From Mastigocoleus testarum BC008 (GTDB lineage: Bacteria > Cyanobacteriota > Cyanobacteriia > Cyanobacteriales > Nostocaceae): a DNA stretch of 64,000 bases. Position 1 is the stretch's first letter; each line of letters opens with the position of its first letter. Made by a program: the position numbers and the translations under genes. The stretch covers positions 191,566 through 255,565 of the forward strand of contig NZ_LMTZ01000085.1 of NCBI RefSeq assembly GCF_001456025.1. Reading direction: 5' to 3'. Positions 36,062 through 45,139 of the stretch are shown here, one piece after another. The notes below the pieces were generated by a model. That model was given only the letters and a program-made list of their open reading frames with translations, ran no database searches and was not told where the DNA came from.

Positions 36062-37045
36062 TTAATTATGCGTAGCGCTATGATTTGGCGAACAACAACT
36101 AATAATAGGTACTTTTGATATCTTTTCTAAACCAACAGATTGCAGAAGTTGTACCCAAATATAGTTTTGCGCATTAGTATTATTTAAAGTTGCTAAAGTA
36201 TTGATTGTCTCATACCAAATTCCATTTTGTGCATATAATATCGCTTTTTGTTGTGCCGATATATTTTCGTTTAATTGAGCTTGAAGCTGAGAAGTAATTG
36301 CTTCCCGTTTTACCCATCCTTGAGCAAAATCTTTTTGCAATCGTATCTTAGGCTTGCATAAGCGATCAATAAATAAATAGTATTGGTACCACTGATTGAT
36401 TTCTAAATTTGGTGCATTCGCAGGAAGAGAAAAGCTGATAATTCCTGGTGCGTCAGTTAATTTTATATTACTTTCATAAATCGTTTTATTGTTTCTATTT
36501 CGCAAAGAAAACTTAGCACTTTTAACAGACTCAATGTGATGGGGAATATAAAACCAAAATGTCGGGTGTGTTTTCGTAGTTATTCCCCAACGTAGTTCAG
36601 TATTTTCAGTCCCTTTAGTCACAGGTACTACTGGAGAAAAGGGTATTTCTGATGCAATCAAACAACCTCGCTTTCCTGCGGGTCTAGTTCCACGGGGTGT
36701 CCCTTGGCGTTGGGGTTGTCTAAAATAGATAAATTTTCTCGTCGGTTTAACTGGCGTAGTTCTGGGTAATTTTCTTGTGGGTTGATTAAAAGGTAATCTT
36801 TCCCATAAAGGTTTTTTATTAGGTTTAGTTTTTCTAGGTTTAGATTGGTCGGTCGATTCTTGAAAATTTAATCTTTGTTTTGAATGTAACGATTTGTTTG
36901 AATATACTTTTTTATCTGAATATATTTTTCGATTCAAATTTAATGTTTCTTTTGCAACCGCTGATGTTGGGATAAAACTCAATACTGTTAGATTAATGAT
37001 GAATAAAATTTTCCAGTGTTGATGTTGTAATTGCTTTTTAAACAT
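36062..37045 (-). CDS. DUF928 family exported protein
   Basis: A 327-residue protein with an N-terminal signal peptide (ILFIINLTVLSFIPTSAVA) and a basic, Pro-rich linker. The DUF928 domain starts at about residue 125: RGCLIASEIPFSPVVP, WGITTKTHPTFWFYIPH, NQWYQYYLFIDRLCKP. The function of DUF928 is unknown. Genes of this family commonly accompany CHAT-CHASE2 and haemagglutinin-type genes in cyanobacteria, as here. A repeat tract of about 150 bases separates it from the CHASE2 gene upstream. Confidence 0.85.
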   Translation of the reverse strand: MFKKQLQHQHWKILFIINLTVLSFIPTSAVAKETLNLNRKIYSDKKVYSNKSLHSKQRLNFQESTDQSKPRKTKPNKKPLWERLPFNQPTRKLPRTTPVKPTRKFIYFRQPQRQGTPRGTRPAGKRGCLIASEIPFSPVVPVTKGTENTELRWGITTKTHPTFWFYIPHHIESVKSAKFSLRNRNNKTIYESNIKLTDAPGIISFSLPANAPNLEINQWYQYYLFIDRLCKPKIRLQKDFAQGWVKREAITSQLQAQLNENISAQQKAILYAQNGIWYETINTLATLNNTNAQNYIWVQLLQSVGLEKISKVPIISCCSPNHSATHN

Positions 37046-37189
37046 AATAAATTTATCGGCTTGTGAAAAAAATATATAAAAAATGAAAGCTTCCGATCTA
37101 AAGCCTTTATAATATTTACGAAATATCTTACTAAACTAATTTTTTATAAAAAGCTAAAATTAGTATTTATCCTTTTTTATATTAAAAAA

Positions 37190-37337
37190 TTACCAATTAC
37201 CAATTACCAATTACCAATTACCTATTACCTATTACCTATCACCAATTACCTATTACCTATCACCAATTACCTATTACCTATCACCAATTACCTATTACCT
37301 ATCACCAATTACCAATTACCAATTACTAATTACCTAT
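37190..37337. repeat. Heptameric STRR (TTACCAA/TTACCTA) with 21-bp higher-order unit
   Basis: About 21 tandem heptamers. Three of them combine into a 21-base super-unit repeated exactly three times (37240-37302). The tract runs into the CHASE2 gene, and the minus-strand stop codon at 37326-37328 lies within it. Confidence 0.95.
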
Positions 37338-39761
37338 CTTAAATTTATGAGATTTTGAATAGGTTGCTGAAACGATTTGCGCGATCGCAAATGTCAATAC
37401 TGATGGAACAATAGGTAACCAAATACCTTGTATAAATGAAACAAAACTAACTCCATAGATAATAGTAACCCCAACTCCTCCTAACAGCAATAAGAGTGAA
37501 AAGGAATCAAAACGCCACCCAATAGTCCCTCCGAACGCAGCGAAAATCGACACAAATATAAATTCCCCCCACAATGGTAAAGGTGATAGCAAAGGTCTTC
37601 CATCCAATACCGTACTCAAGATTTGACTAATCATTTGAGCGTGAAGTATTACCCCAGGCATATACCTTTGGGAAGAATTGAGAATTTCACTATAGGGAGT
37701 GAGAAAATCGTCTCCAGAAGTCGGGGTTATTACCCCAATTAAAATAATTCTATCTTTGATAAATTCTGGCTTAAGCTTGTCTCTGAGTACTTCTGTAAGC
37801 GTGACAACCTCCACAATATCATTGGGAGAACGGTAGGAACGGTAATTCAATAAAATTTGATTTCCCCAAGTGTCAGCTTTTTGGTATCCACCAGCATTTT
37901 CCCGTAGAGATTGCAAAACAACTTTTCCTAATCGCCAGTTTTCTTCCTTTACCTCAAGTGCAATACCTTTATTATTTAAGTAATGTAATGCTAATTGAGA
38001 ACTGAGTCCCCAGGTTGTCGGACAAGCAGAATAATGAGGTGCATGCATTGATAATAAATGGCGACGTAAAACACCATCAGAATCAGCCAAAACATTACTA
38101 AAACCGAGATGCTGTTCTAATATTTCCGGTGGTGGAGCAACACCCTTTGACTTCGATTTTGATTCACCTACATGACATGTACTGAATAAAGGAACCTCCT
38201 TGACAGCATTGTTAAGTAAACGTTCCTTTAGTTCTATTTGCTTTGAATCTATGGGAAAATCACGAAAAATATCTAATCCAATCGCTTGGGGTTTATGAGG
38301 TTCCAATTTATCTAATAATTTTGCTAATGCTTCATCCGATAAAGAACCTTTGCGTTGTTTCTGTTCTGGAAGCTGAAAATCTTCTTCTGTAATTCCAACC
38401 ACCAAAATTCGCCCATCCGGTCCTTCATCGGGACGCGATCGCATTAATTGGTCGTAAGCTTGCAGTTCCCATTTTTGCAGTATTCCAAGATGACGCAAAC
38501 CCATGACACTCAGGGTAACCAAACAAATCAATAAGATAGATGCAATTAGTTCTCTCCCACCAAAAGGTGTAGATGTTTTGGACTGAGACCAACTCATCGG
38601 TATTTCAGCTGGATTTTGACAAATAACTGGTAACCAAGTTGCGCAAGGATACTCATCTTCTAAACTTTCCAGTCTCTCTCTAGCCAAACGTACTGCTGTA
38701 TATAATGATTTTTCTCGAGAAAATTCAGTTAAGAAATGTCGCAAAAATTCTTGTGCGACAAAATCGGGTACTGCTTCGCGCATCACGATCACTTGGGGAA
38801 TATTTAAATCCTCCAAATATGACGCTAAAGCTAAACCGTCACAGGAATTAAAAATAGCTAACCTTAAACCATTTTTTATCGCCGTTTTCAGAGCGTTTCT
38901 TAACTTATCCAAACCAATTGTCTGGGTTCGATTAATTTGAATAGTTCCCTTTTCTTCACTGGAACTATGTCCAGCAAAAAACAGGATATCCCAGCCCCGT
39001 TCCCAAAGTTGTTCGTTTAATTGTCTCGCTTCTGGTTCTACCAAAAACTCAATTTTTGCTTTACCTGATAGTTGTTCTAAGAAAGTTCGATCTCGTTCGA
39101 GATTAAGTCCTTCCCCGTTTCCTTGAATTGCTAAAACCTTGATTTTTTTGTCTTTTTTTTTACTGGATTTTTTACTTGTCCTTTGGAAATCTAGTAAACT
39201 TAAAGCAACTTCTGTATAGGGATAATCTTCAAAAAAGTTCCATAAATGCCAAGGAAGGCGGCGTAATAAATCGTCATTTGTTTGGATAATTAATCTAATC
39301 TCGTCATCTGGATCTAAATATCTGCGTAGTTTTCGATCTATGAGACGAAACTCTTCAGAATTTAACCAATTATTGATCAATACTTGGAAGTGATCGCATA
39401 ACTGACGAAACTCAACCTCAGAAACCTGAACTACATCTTCTTCTTCTAGTTCAAAATCATCATCTATAAAATTACCATCTCTAGAATTACCATTTTTAGC
39501 ATTACTATCTTGAGCACTACGAACTGTCAAACTATTATCAGTTGAATTTATAATCCCTCGGCTTAAATTGAAACATTGATTTAAAGCTTCATATAGAAAC
39601 TTCCAACGCCGATACAAAATAGGAATTTCTGGAATAGCAGGTAAAGCAGCATGAAATTTCATTGGATATGAATCGCTGTCCAACCATAATTCTGCACTGA
39701 CTGTAGTAAATCCATTTTCCAAATCACCTTGTACTAAGCTTAAAACCACGAGCTTAGACAT
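37326..39761 (-). CDS. CHAT-CHASE2 membrane protein
   Basis: An 811-residue protein. The N-terminal 390 residues are a CHAT caspase-like domain with the catalytic His in LFFAGHSSSE and Cys in AIFNSCDGLALAS. A transmembrane helix (ELIASILLICLVTLSVMGL) follows, then an extracytoplasmic CHASE2 sensor (RPDEGPDGRILVVGITEEDF... SPNDIVEVVTLTEVL). The protein ends in three C-terminal helices. It looks like a sensor whose intracellular output is a protease. The stop and last residues fall in the heptamer tract. The frame opens at 39773; MSKLVVLSL at 39761 fits the family and has GGTGGTAAG before it. Neighbours: DUF1822 and a sigma-like gene upstream, DUF928 downstream. Confidence 0.9.
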   Translation of the reverse strand: MSKLVVLSLVQGDLENGFTTVSAELWLDSDSYPMKFHAALPAIPEIPILYRRWKFLYEALNQCFNLSRGIINSTDNSLTVRSAQDSNAKNGNSRDGNFIDDDFELEEEDVVQVSEVEFRQLCDHFQVLINNWLNSEEFRLIDRKLRRYLDPDDEIRLIIQTNDDLLRRLPWHLWNFFEDYPYTEVALSLLDFQRTSKKSSKKKDKKIKVLAIQGNGEGLNLERDRTFLEQLSGKAKIEFLVEPEARQLNEQLWERGWDILFFAGHSSSEEKGTIQINRTQTIGLDKLRNALKTAIKNGLRLAIFNSCDGLALASYLEDLNIPQVIVMREAVPDFVAQEFLRHFLTEFSREKSLYTAVRLARERLESLEDEYPCATWLPVICQNPAEIPMSWSQSKTSTPFGGRELIASILLICLVTLSVMGLRHLGILQKWELQAYDQLMRSRPDEGPDGRILVVGITEEDFQLPEQKQRKGSLSDEALAKLLDKLEPHKPQAIGLDIFRDFPIDSKQIELKERLLNNAVKEVPLFSTCHVGESKSKSKGVAPPPEILEQHLGFSNVLADSDGVLRRHLLSMHAPHYSACPTTWGLSSQLALHYLNNKGIALEVKEENWRLGKVVLQSLRENAGGYQKADTWGNQILLNYRSYRSPNDIVEVVTLTEVLRDKLKPEFIKDRIILIGVITPTSGDDFLTPYSEILNSSQRYMPGVILHAQMISQILSTVLDGRPLLSPLPLWGEFIFVSIFAAFGGTIGWRFDSFSLLLLLGGVGVTIIYGVSFVSFIQGIWLPIVPSVLTFAIAQIVSATYSKSHKFKIGN

Positions 39762-39851
39762 TCTTACCACCATAGCGAGAATTAAATTTTAAACGTTATA
39801 TTTCAAACTGTAAATCCCAAAGTTTAGATGTAAAAGTTTAGATGTCAAAGT

Positions 39852-40775
39852 TTAGATTTCAAACTTCTCAGTCCAACTAAATCGGTCGAGAATAATTTTA
39901 ATGTGAAAGCATTTACCTATTTTCGATTTAAACCTTTTTAACTGGATATAATTATCTTGATTTCTTGCTTCTACTTGTTGAATATTATCCCCTGATTCCG
40001 ATTGCATTACAAGTTTTACATGGGGTGGTAAGTATAATTTATCTCCAACAGAATGTAGTTGAATGCGAATTCCAACTTTCTCTTCTTCTTCTGGAGTAAT
40101 TGCTACTAATAATGCTACTGGCTGAGAGCCCAATTCTATACCCAAGTCTATGAGTTTTGCACCTTTAATACTTGATTTACTAGCAATTCTAGCAGTATTT
40201 CTAAACGTCAGTTGTAATTCTGGGGGGCTGGAAAGTTCTTCTACTTTTTGCCAATCAGCGACAAATTTATTTTCGAACCATTGAATCAAATTAACCGGAG
40301 ATTGAAGTTGCTTTAAGTATTCTGGTAATTCACAAATATTTCTTAATCTGGTAATAGGAATATCTTCAATAGATGCCTTTTCTAAAAACCCTAATAGTTT
40401 TGCTTCTCTCAGACTTTGATTTAACTCAACAATCACACACCCAACTCTCTCAGACCAAATTTCTGCAGGGAGACGAACAAATGAAGCATGTGGAGAAACA
40501 GGAATACATTCTAATTTGCCATAATATTTTAATTTCAGATCGGCAACATTCATTAAGGTTTGCATTACTGGATTCCAACTATCACTTGATGTTAAATCAG
40601 TTTCAATGCCCAGAGATTCTAAATAAAAGTTAACAATATATACTGCTACCGTATTACGGGAAACCTGTTCAATTTTCTGAGCATGGGATTGATGACGTTG
40701 AAAATCCTCAGCTATTGCATAAGCTTGGGAAGATATGGGAAAACTTAAATTTAATATACCGTTGTGGCAACTCAT
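39852..40775 (-). CDS. DUF1822 family protein
   Basis: A 307-residue soluble protein of the cyanobacterial DUF1822 family: AVYIVNFYLESLGIETDL, FVRLPAEIWSERVGCVIVEL, LIDLGIELGSQPVALLVAIT and LYLPPHVKLVMQSESG. Function unknown. It lies between the sigma-like factor and the CHAT-CHASE2 gene, a recurring association, so it probably works with that sensor. Intergenic distances of 90 and 126 bases allow a common transcript. Confidence 0.85.
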   Translation of the reverse strand: MSCHNGILNLSFPISSQAYAIAEDFQRHQSHAQKIEQVSRNTVAVYIVNFYLESLGIETDLTSSDSWNPVMQTLMNVADLKLKYYGKLECIPVSPHASFVRLPAEIWSERVGCVIVELNQSLREAKLLGFLEKASIEDIPITRLRNICELPEYLKQLQSPVNLIQWFENKFVADWQKVEELSSPPELQLTFRNTARIASKSSIKGAKLIDLGIELGSQPVALLVAITPEEEEKVGIRIQLHSVGDKLYLPPHVKLVMQSESGDNIQQVEARNQDNYIQLKRFKSKIGKCFHIKIILDRFSWTEKFEI

Positions 40776-40901
40776 CGCTAATATAATTCCTTTTTGATTA
40801 CATTCTTTTTGATTACATTCTTTATGTAAGTTTAGCTTCGTAATTTTAATTTTTTTAATTTGTATGATTTGATTTTTATAATTTGATTTGTATACATAAT
40901 T

Positions 40902-41768
40902 TTAGTCGTGTAAGTATTTTTCGAAGATTGGCATAAATTTTTTAATACTACGATTATAAAATGTGTATAAACTTTGCTGTGGAACTCCTAATTTTTCTGA
41001 TATTTTTCTCATAGATAGTCCTTCTAAACTAAGAAGAGCTATTGTCCGAAAATTAATTTTTTGGTGTTTTTTCATGCAAGTATTCTGAAAAATTTTTTCT
41101 GGGTCTTCATCAATCAATTCTCTAATTATTTCCGCAAATGGTGCTTCTTCAGATGGAGCAGATATACTTTCATAATTATCTTCATCTAGTAGAATAATTT
41201 GGTATTCTTTACTGATTTTATGAGATTGAATGTCAATATTCCTAAAATAAGAGCGTTTAATTATGTAAGACATACTGGAATTAATCCAAACCATAAATTT
41301 GCTATACTCATTATTATCATCTACTCTATTTGCCTCAAACTTATCTATTTTTAAACATATAAATCGCCATAGCTCAGTTAAAGAATCAGCAGAAATATCC
41401 TCATAAGTTTGTAAATCAACTTTATACATTTGGGGCTTTTTTAACCTTCCACATATAATGATGGCATTAAAAAGTTGGGTAAGAGCTTCAAGTTTATTTG
41501 GGTTATGAAGTGGTAAGTCAACAAACTGTTGAGCATTAATCGCTAACTTATCAATTCTTTGGTAAACAGCTTTTTTTAAAAAAAAATCTAATGAACGTAT
41601 CCGAGATTGCAATTGACTTTTGTTATAGTCGTCTTCCTCAACATGACATAATAATTCCAGACGCGCTTCATCATAGATCTCTTGATAGATACAGGGTATT
41701 TGAACTTTTATCTCACGACAAAGTTTATGCGATCGCACAATGACATCGACTGGATAAACTGAAACCAT
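40902..41768 (-). CDS. Sigma-70-like factor of the DUF1822/CHASE2 cluster
   Basis: A 288-residue protein whose C-terminus has a region-4-like helix-turn-helix: IALLSLEGLSMRKISEKLGV followed by PQQSLYTFYNRSIKKFM. The central part (residues 75-180) is only loosely similar to sigma region 2. Family members in cyanobacteria are annotated as sigma-70-like proteins next to DUF1822 genes. It is probably the regulator of this gene set. It is the first gene of the minus-strand run. Confidence 0.8.
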   Translation of the reverse strand: MVSVYPVDVIVRSHKLCREIKVQIPCIYQEIYDEARLELLCHVEEDDYNKSQLQSRIRSLDFFLKKAVYQRIDKLAINAQQFVDLPLHNPNKLEALTQLFNAIIICGRLKKPQMYKVDLQTYEDISADSLTELWRFICLKIDKFEANRVDDNNEYSKFMVWINSSMSYIIKRSYFRNIDIQSHKISKEYQIILLDEDNYESISAPSEEAPFAEIIRELIDEDPEKIFQNTCMKKHQKINFRTIALLSLEGLSMRKISEKLGVPQQSLYTFYNRSIKKFMPIFEKYLHD

Positions 41769-42170
41769 AGCTTGAGTCCTGTCTTCAAGACCTTATATTG
41801 TGTATTCAAATCTTCAAAAGGAAAATTATGTAAACAAAATTATATTTCAGTAAAGAAATATTTACATAAACATATGCTGTTGCATCACAATACACACATA
41901 GAGAGATAATAACTCTGATGAGATAATAAACTTAGGCAAAATCTGAAACCAACGACACACTGAATAATTGAAACTTAAAACCTACTTTTAGTTTTCAAAT
42001 AAAGCCTGAGGTATTGAAAAAATAAACTCAAATCATGACGTTATTTATACGTCATCAATATCTACCACCGATCTCTAGTTAAATGTAAATTCTAATACTC
42101 GTGAATGGAAAAAATTTGAGAACCTTGCTTTGGTTTTTATTTTACTCTGCCAACTTGAAGGATAAGTACA
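41769..42170. other. Divergent promoter region of sigma-like and haloperoxidase genes
   Basis: 400 bases between divergently transcribed genes. It is AT-rich without reading frames. AAGGATAA lies before the haloperoxidase ATG. Promoter boxes were not assigned. Confidence 0.6.
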
Positions 42171-44084
42171 ATGGACAACACAATGAGTAACGAACACTCT
42201 TTAGGACAAGAAAGTTTACCTGTGGAATCTCTTGATGAAGCTAAAGAAGCACAAGATATAAAGCCGGGTATTAATTATAACAATGCTCCAACTTTGATAG
42301 TGGATCCAAAAACTCAATTGATAACAGTTAGTGACCCTTCGCCAACTATTTCTGTATTTTGGGATCGAGTGGTTCAACAAGCTGTAATTGAGGCTTCACC
42401 GGGTCCCACCGTTGCATCTCGTGCTTATGCAATGATCCATACAGCTATCTTTGATGCTTGGGCTGCTTACGATCCTAAAGCCATATCAACTCAACTCTCT
42501 GATGACTTGCAACGCCCTTCATCAGAGATTACTGAAGCTAACAAAATAGAGGCGATGAGTTATGGAGCTTATCGGGTTTTGAGAGACCTTTTTCCCGATC
42601 AAATAGAGATATTTGAAAATTCAATGCTCGAACTAGGTTTCGATCCACACAACAATACTACAGATATCACTACTGCTGCTGGTATCGGTAATGTTTCTGC
42701 AGCTGCATTATTAGACTTTCGCCGTCAAGATGGTTCAAATCAGCTTGGAGATAATCCGAATGGAATTCTCGGAGTTCCATATTCCGACAACAGTAATTAT
42801 CAAGCAGTTAATAGCCCCGATGAAATAGTTGATATTGAGCGTTGGACTCCAGAAAGGGTACCAATTAATGCTGAACCAGGGGAAGAAAAAAGGATTCAAC
42901 AATTTCTTACACCCCAGTGGGGAGATATTGAACCTTTTGCTTTGGAATCTGGCGAGCAATTCCGACCAGAAGCACCAGAGCCATTTCTGTTAGTGGATGG
43001 CTCTGTAAATTTAGAGGATAAGACAATTACCCTCGAAGATGGTTTCACAGTAAAAATTGATAAAAGTCTCATTGGAACGATTATTAATCCCGAATTTATT
43101 GCTCAAGTAGAAGAAGTTGTTGATATCAGTGCCAATTTAACTGACGAGCAGAAGTTAATTGCAGAGTTCTGGGAAGATGGTTCTGGAACTTCATTTCCTC
43201 CCGGTACCTCCATGACCTTTGGACAATTTGTTTCAGCTCGGGACAATAATAACTTAGATGAAGACGCTCAACTATTTTTCAGTTTGGGAAATGCTGTATT
43301 CGATGCAGGTATTGCCACATGGGACGCCAAAAGGTTTTATGACTATACTCGTCCAGTCAGAGCAGTACGGGAGCTTGGTAAATTAGGACTAATAGGGGAA
43401 TTTAGCGAAGAAAAAGGTGGTTTTGTAATTGATGCATGGCAACCGGGACAAGGAACTCAGACAATTTTGGCGACTGAATTTCTGACATATCAAACTCCTG
43501 GTAGCGATCCTTCTCCACCATTTGCTGAGTACACTTCCGGTCACAGTAGCTTTAGTGCAGCAGGTGCAACCATTCTGGAATTATTTACCGGAAGTGATGA
43601 ATTTGGTGCTTCTGTTAGTTTTAAACCTGGCGAATCGCGTTTTGAACCAGATATTACACCTTCAGAAACAGTTATTTTACAGTGGGATACTTTTAGTAAA
43701 GCTGCAGATGAATCTGGGATTTCTCGACTTTATGGGGGAATCCATTTTACTGAAGGAGATTTGAACGGGCGAAAGTTAGGAGAAGAAATTGCTCAGAGTG
43801 TTTGGGAAAAAACTCAGTTTTTCATCAATGGTGGAGAAATCAATGGTGGAGAAGTAGATGAATTAATTAATCCTGCTAATGCTGAAAATCTAACACTCCA
43901 CAATAGTTATTTTAGCAACAGTGAAGACATTATATCCTTGGATATTGATCGCACTACTTTAATTGGAAATATTGAGTCTAGTAATTTTGGACTCCCTAGT
44001 AGTTATCCCCTGGAAAACCCGAATTTTGTTGGAGTTTTTGAAGGTAGTGTGGATATCTTAAATGTAGGTAATTTGGAAGTGTGA
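42171..44084 (+). CDS. Vanadium-dependent haloperoxidase family protein (PAP2-like)
   Basis: A 637-residue protein. The vanadate/phosphate-site motifs are in order: WDAKRFYDYTRPVRAVR near residue 384 (Lys and Arg), YTSGHSSFSAAG near 455 (Ser-Gly-His) and RLYGGIHFTEGDLNGRKLG near 522 (Arg and His). An N-terminal helical part includes ASRAYAMIHTAIFDAWAAYD. These residues fit the PAP2/haloperoxidase fold, so oxidation of halide with peroxide or a phosphatase reaction are both possible; the large size favours the haloperoxidase group. No clear signal peptide. AAGGA is placed well before the ATG. Confidence 0.88.
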   Translation: MDNTMSNEHSLGQESLPVESLDEAKEAQDIKPGINYNNAPTLIVDPKTQLITVSDPSPTISVFWDRVVQQAVIEASPGPTVASRAYAMIHTAIFDAWAAYDPKAISTQLSDDLQRPSSEITEANKIEAMSYGAYRVLRDLFPDQIEIFENSMLELGFDPHNNTTDITTAAGIGNVSAAALLDFRRQDGSNQLGDNPNGILGVPYSDNSNYQAVNSPDEIVDIERWTPERVPINAEPGEEKRIQQFLTPQWGDIEPFALESGEQFRPEAPEPFLLVDGSVNLEDKTITLEDGFTVKIDKSLIGTIINPEFIAQVEEVVDISANLTDEQKLIAEFWEDGSGTSFPPGTSMTFGQFVSARDNNNLDEDAQLFFSLGNAVFDAGIATWDAKRFYDYTRPVRAVRELGKLGLIGEFSEEKGGFVIDAWQPGQGTQTILATEFLTYQTPGSDPSPPFAEYTSGHSSFSAAGATILELFTGSDEFGASVSFKPGESRFEPDITPSETVILQWDTFSKAADESGISRLYGGIHFTEGDLNGRKLGEEIAQSVWEKTQFFINGGEINGGEVDELINPANAENLTLHNSYFSNSEDIISLDIDRTTLIGNIESSNFGLPSSYPLENPNFVGVFEGSVDILNVGNLEV

Positions 44085-45139
44085 GGAAATTTATTGGCAG
44101 CTTAGGTGTAATTTTTGCATAAGTATCAAGACATAAAACCTACATCAATAGTGTAGATCGCCTAATAGTAGTGCATAGCACATGAGAGCACAAGCTTGAT
44201 TGAAATAAACAAGTTCAAGATCTGTATAGGTTACTCATCCCTACTTCTGTATTTATAAATAAGACAAAGAAAAGAAGTTAAAGGTAAAAAGGAGAAGACA
44301 AGAGTCAAGATAAGTACAAACAAATCAAAAAATTATCTCTGACTTTTGTCTTTTTTGATATGTAATCAAAAATAACTTCTAAGAACAAATACTATAAATA
44401 GTCTTACGTGAGGATATGTGATGATTTTAAGCCAAATTCATTATCTTCTTATAAGTTTCATTCAAGTTTTCTCTAGTAATCAATTTTCCTGAAGTGTTTG
44501 CAGCAGTTGCAATATTAATTTGGGTGTATAGAGTTTTATGTGTAGAGATATTCAATTGCTGGAAATTTACACGAATTATAGTTTTTAGATTAAGGTTTAC
44601 TACTCTCATAGAATCAGGTAAATAAGCCCTTAAGCTTTACATACTGTTGCAGTACAGCATGTTTTACGCCCAATTTCATATCAGTACAAAAACTATATTT
44701 CGAGTTAATGGAAATAATCAAATAGATTCAAATAATTTCAACATTTGAAATTATTCAATTATTTGTATTCGTATGTAATTAGTCGCTCTCAAAAAGTATT
44801 ATTGACTTTCTATATTTAAGGTATTAGCTCATATTTCTGAGGTTTTGTCAACAAAGAATAAAATAATTAAAATCCTTAGGTTTTGCTTAAATTATTCAGG
44901 AATGGGAGACAAACAATTTGAAGGAAATAGTAAGAATTACGTAGATGAAACGACAAAGCCAAAAACTCTAATTTAATGTGTTCGAATCTATGTATTCAAA
45001 TCTATGTATTTAAATCTATGTATTCAAATCTATGTACTCAAATCTATGTACTCAAATCTATGTATCGAACTTAATGTCTATTAATAACTAATTATTCATT
45101 ATTGATAAAGAAAATTTTTGTAAAGGAGGTTGAAAGACA
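44085..45139. other. Spacer upstream of the membrane iron-sulphur gene
   Basis: About 1.05 kb, AT-rich. No credible gene is present; a 60-codon minus-strand frame at 44427-44609 is probably chance. The last 160 bases contain a 14-base tandem repeat and then the promoter-proximal region of the next gene. Confidence 0.6.
44985..45067. repeat. 14-bp tandem repeat, six copies
   Basis: Units of AATCTATGTATTCA with single-base variants (ATTTA, ACTCA) are repeated six times. They end about 75 bases before the ATG at 45140, where they could affect promoter spacing. Confidence 0.9.

Noticed and set aside
44427..44609. 60-codon minus-strand frame
   Set aside because: AT-driven chance frame without ribosome site or recognisable domain.
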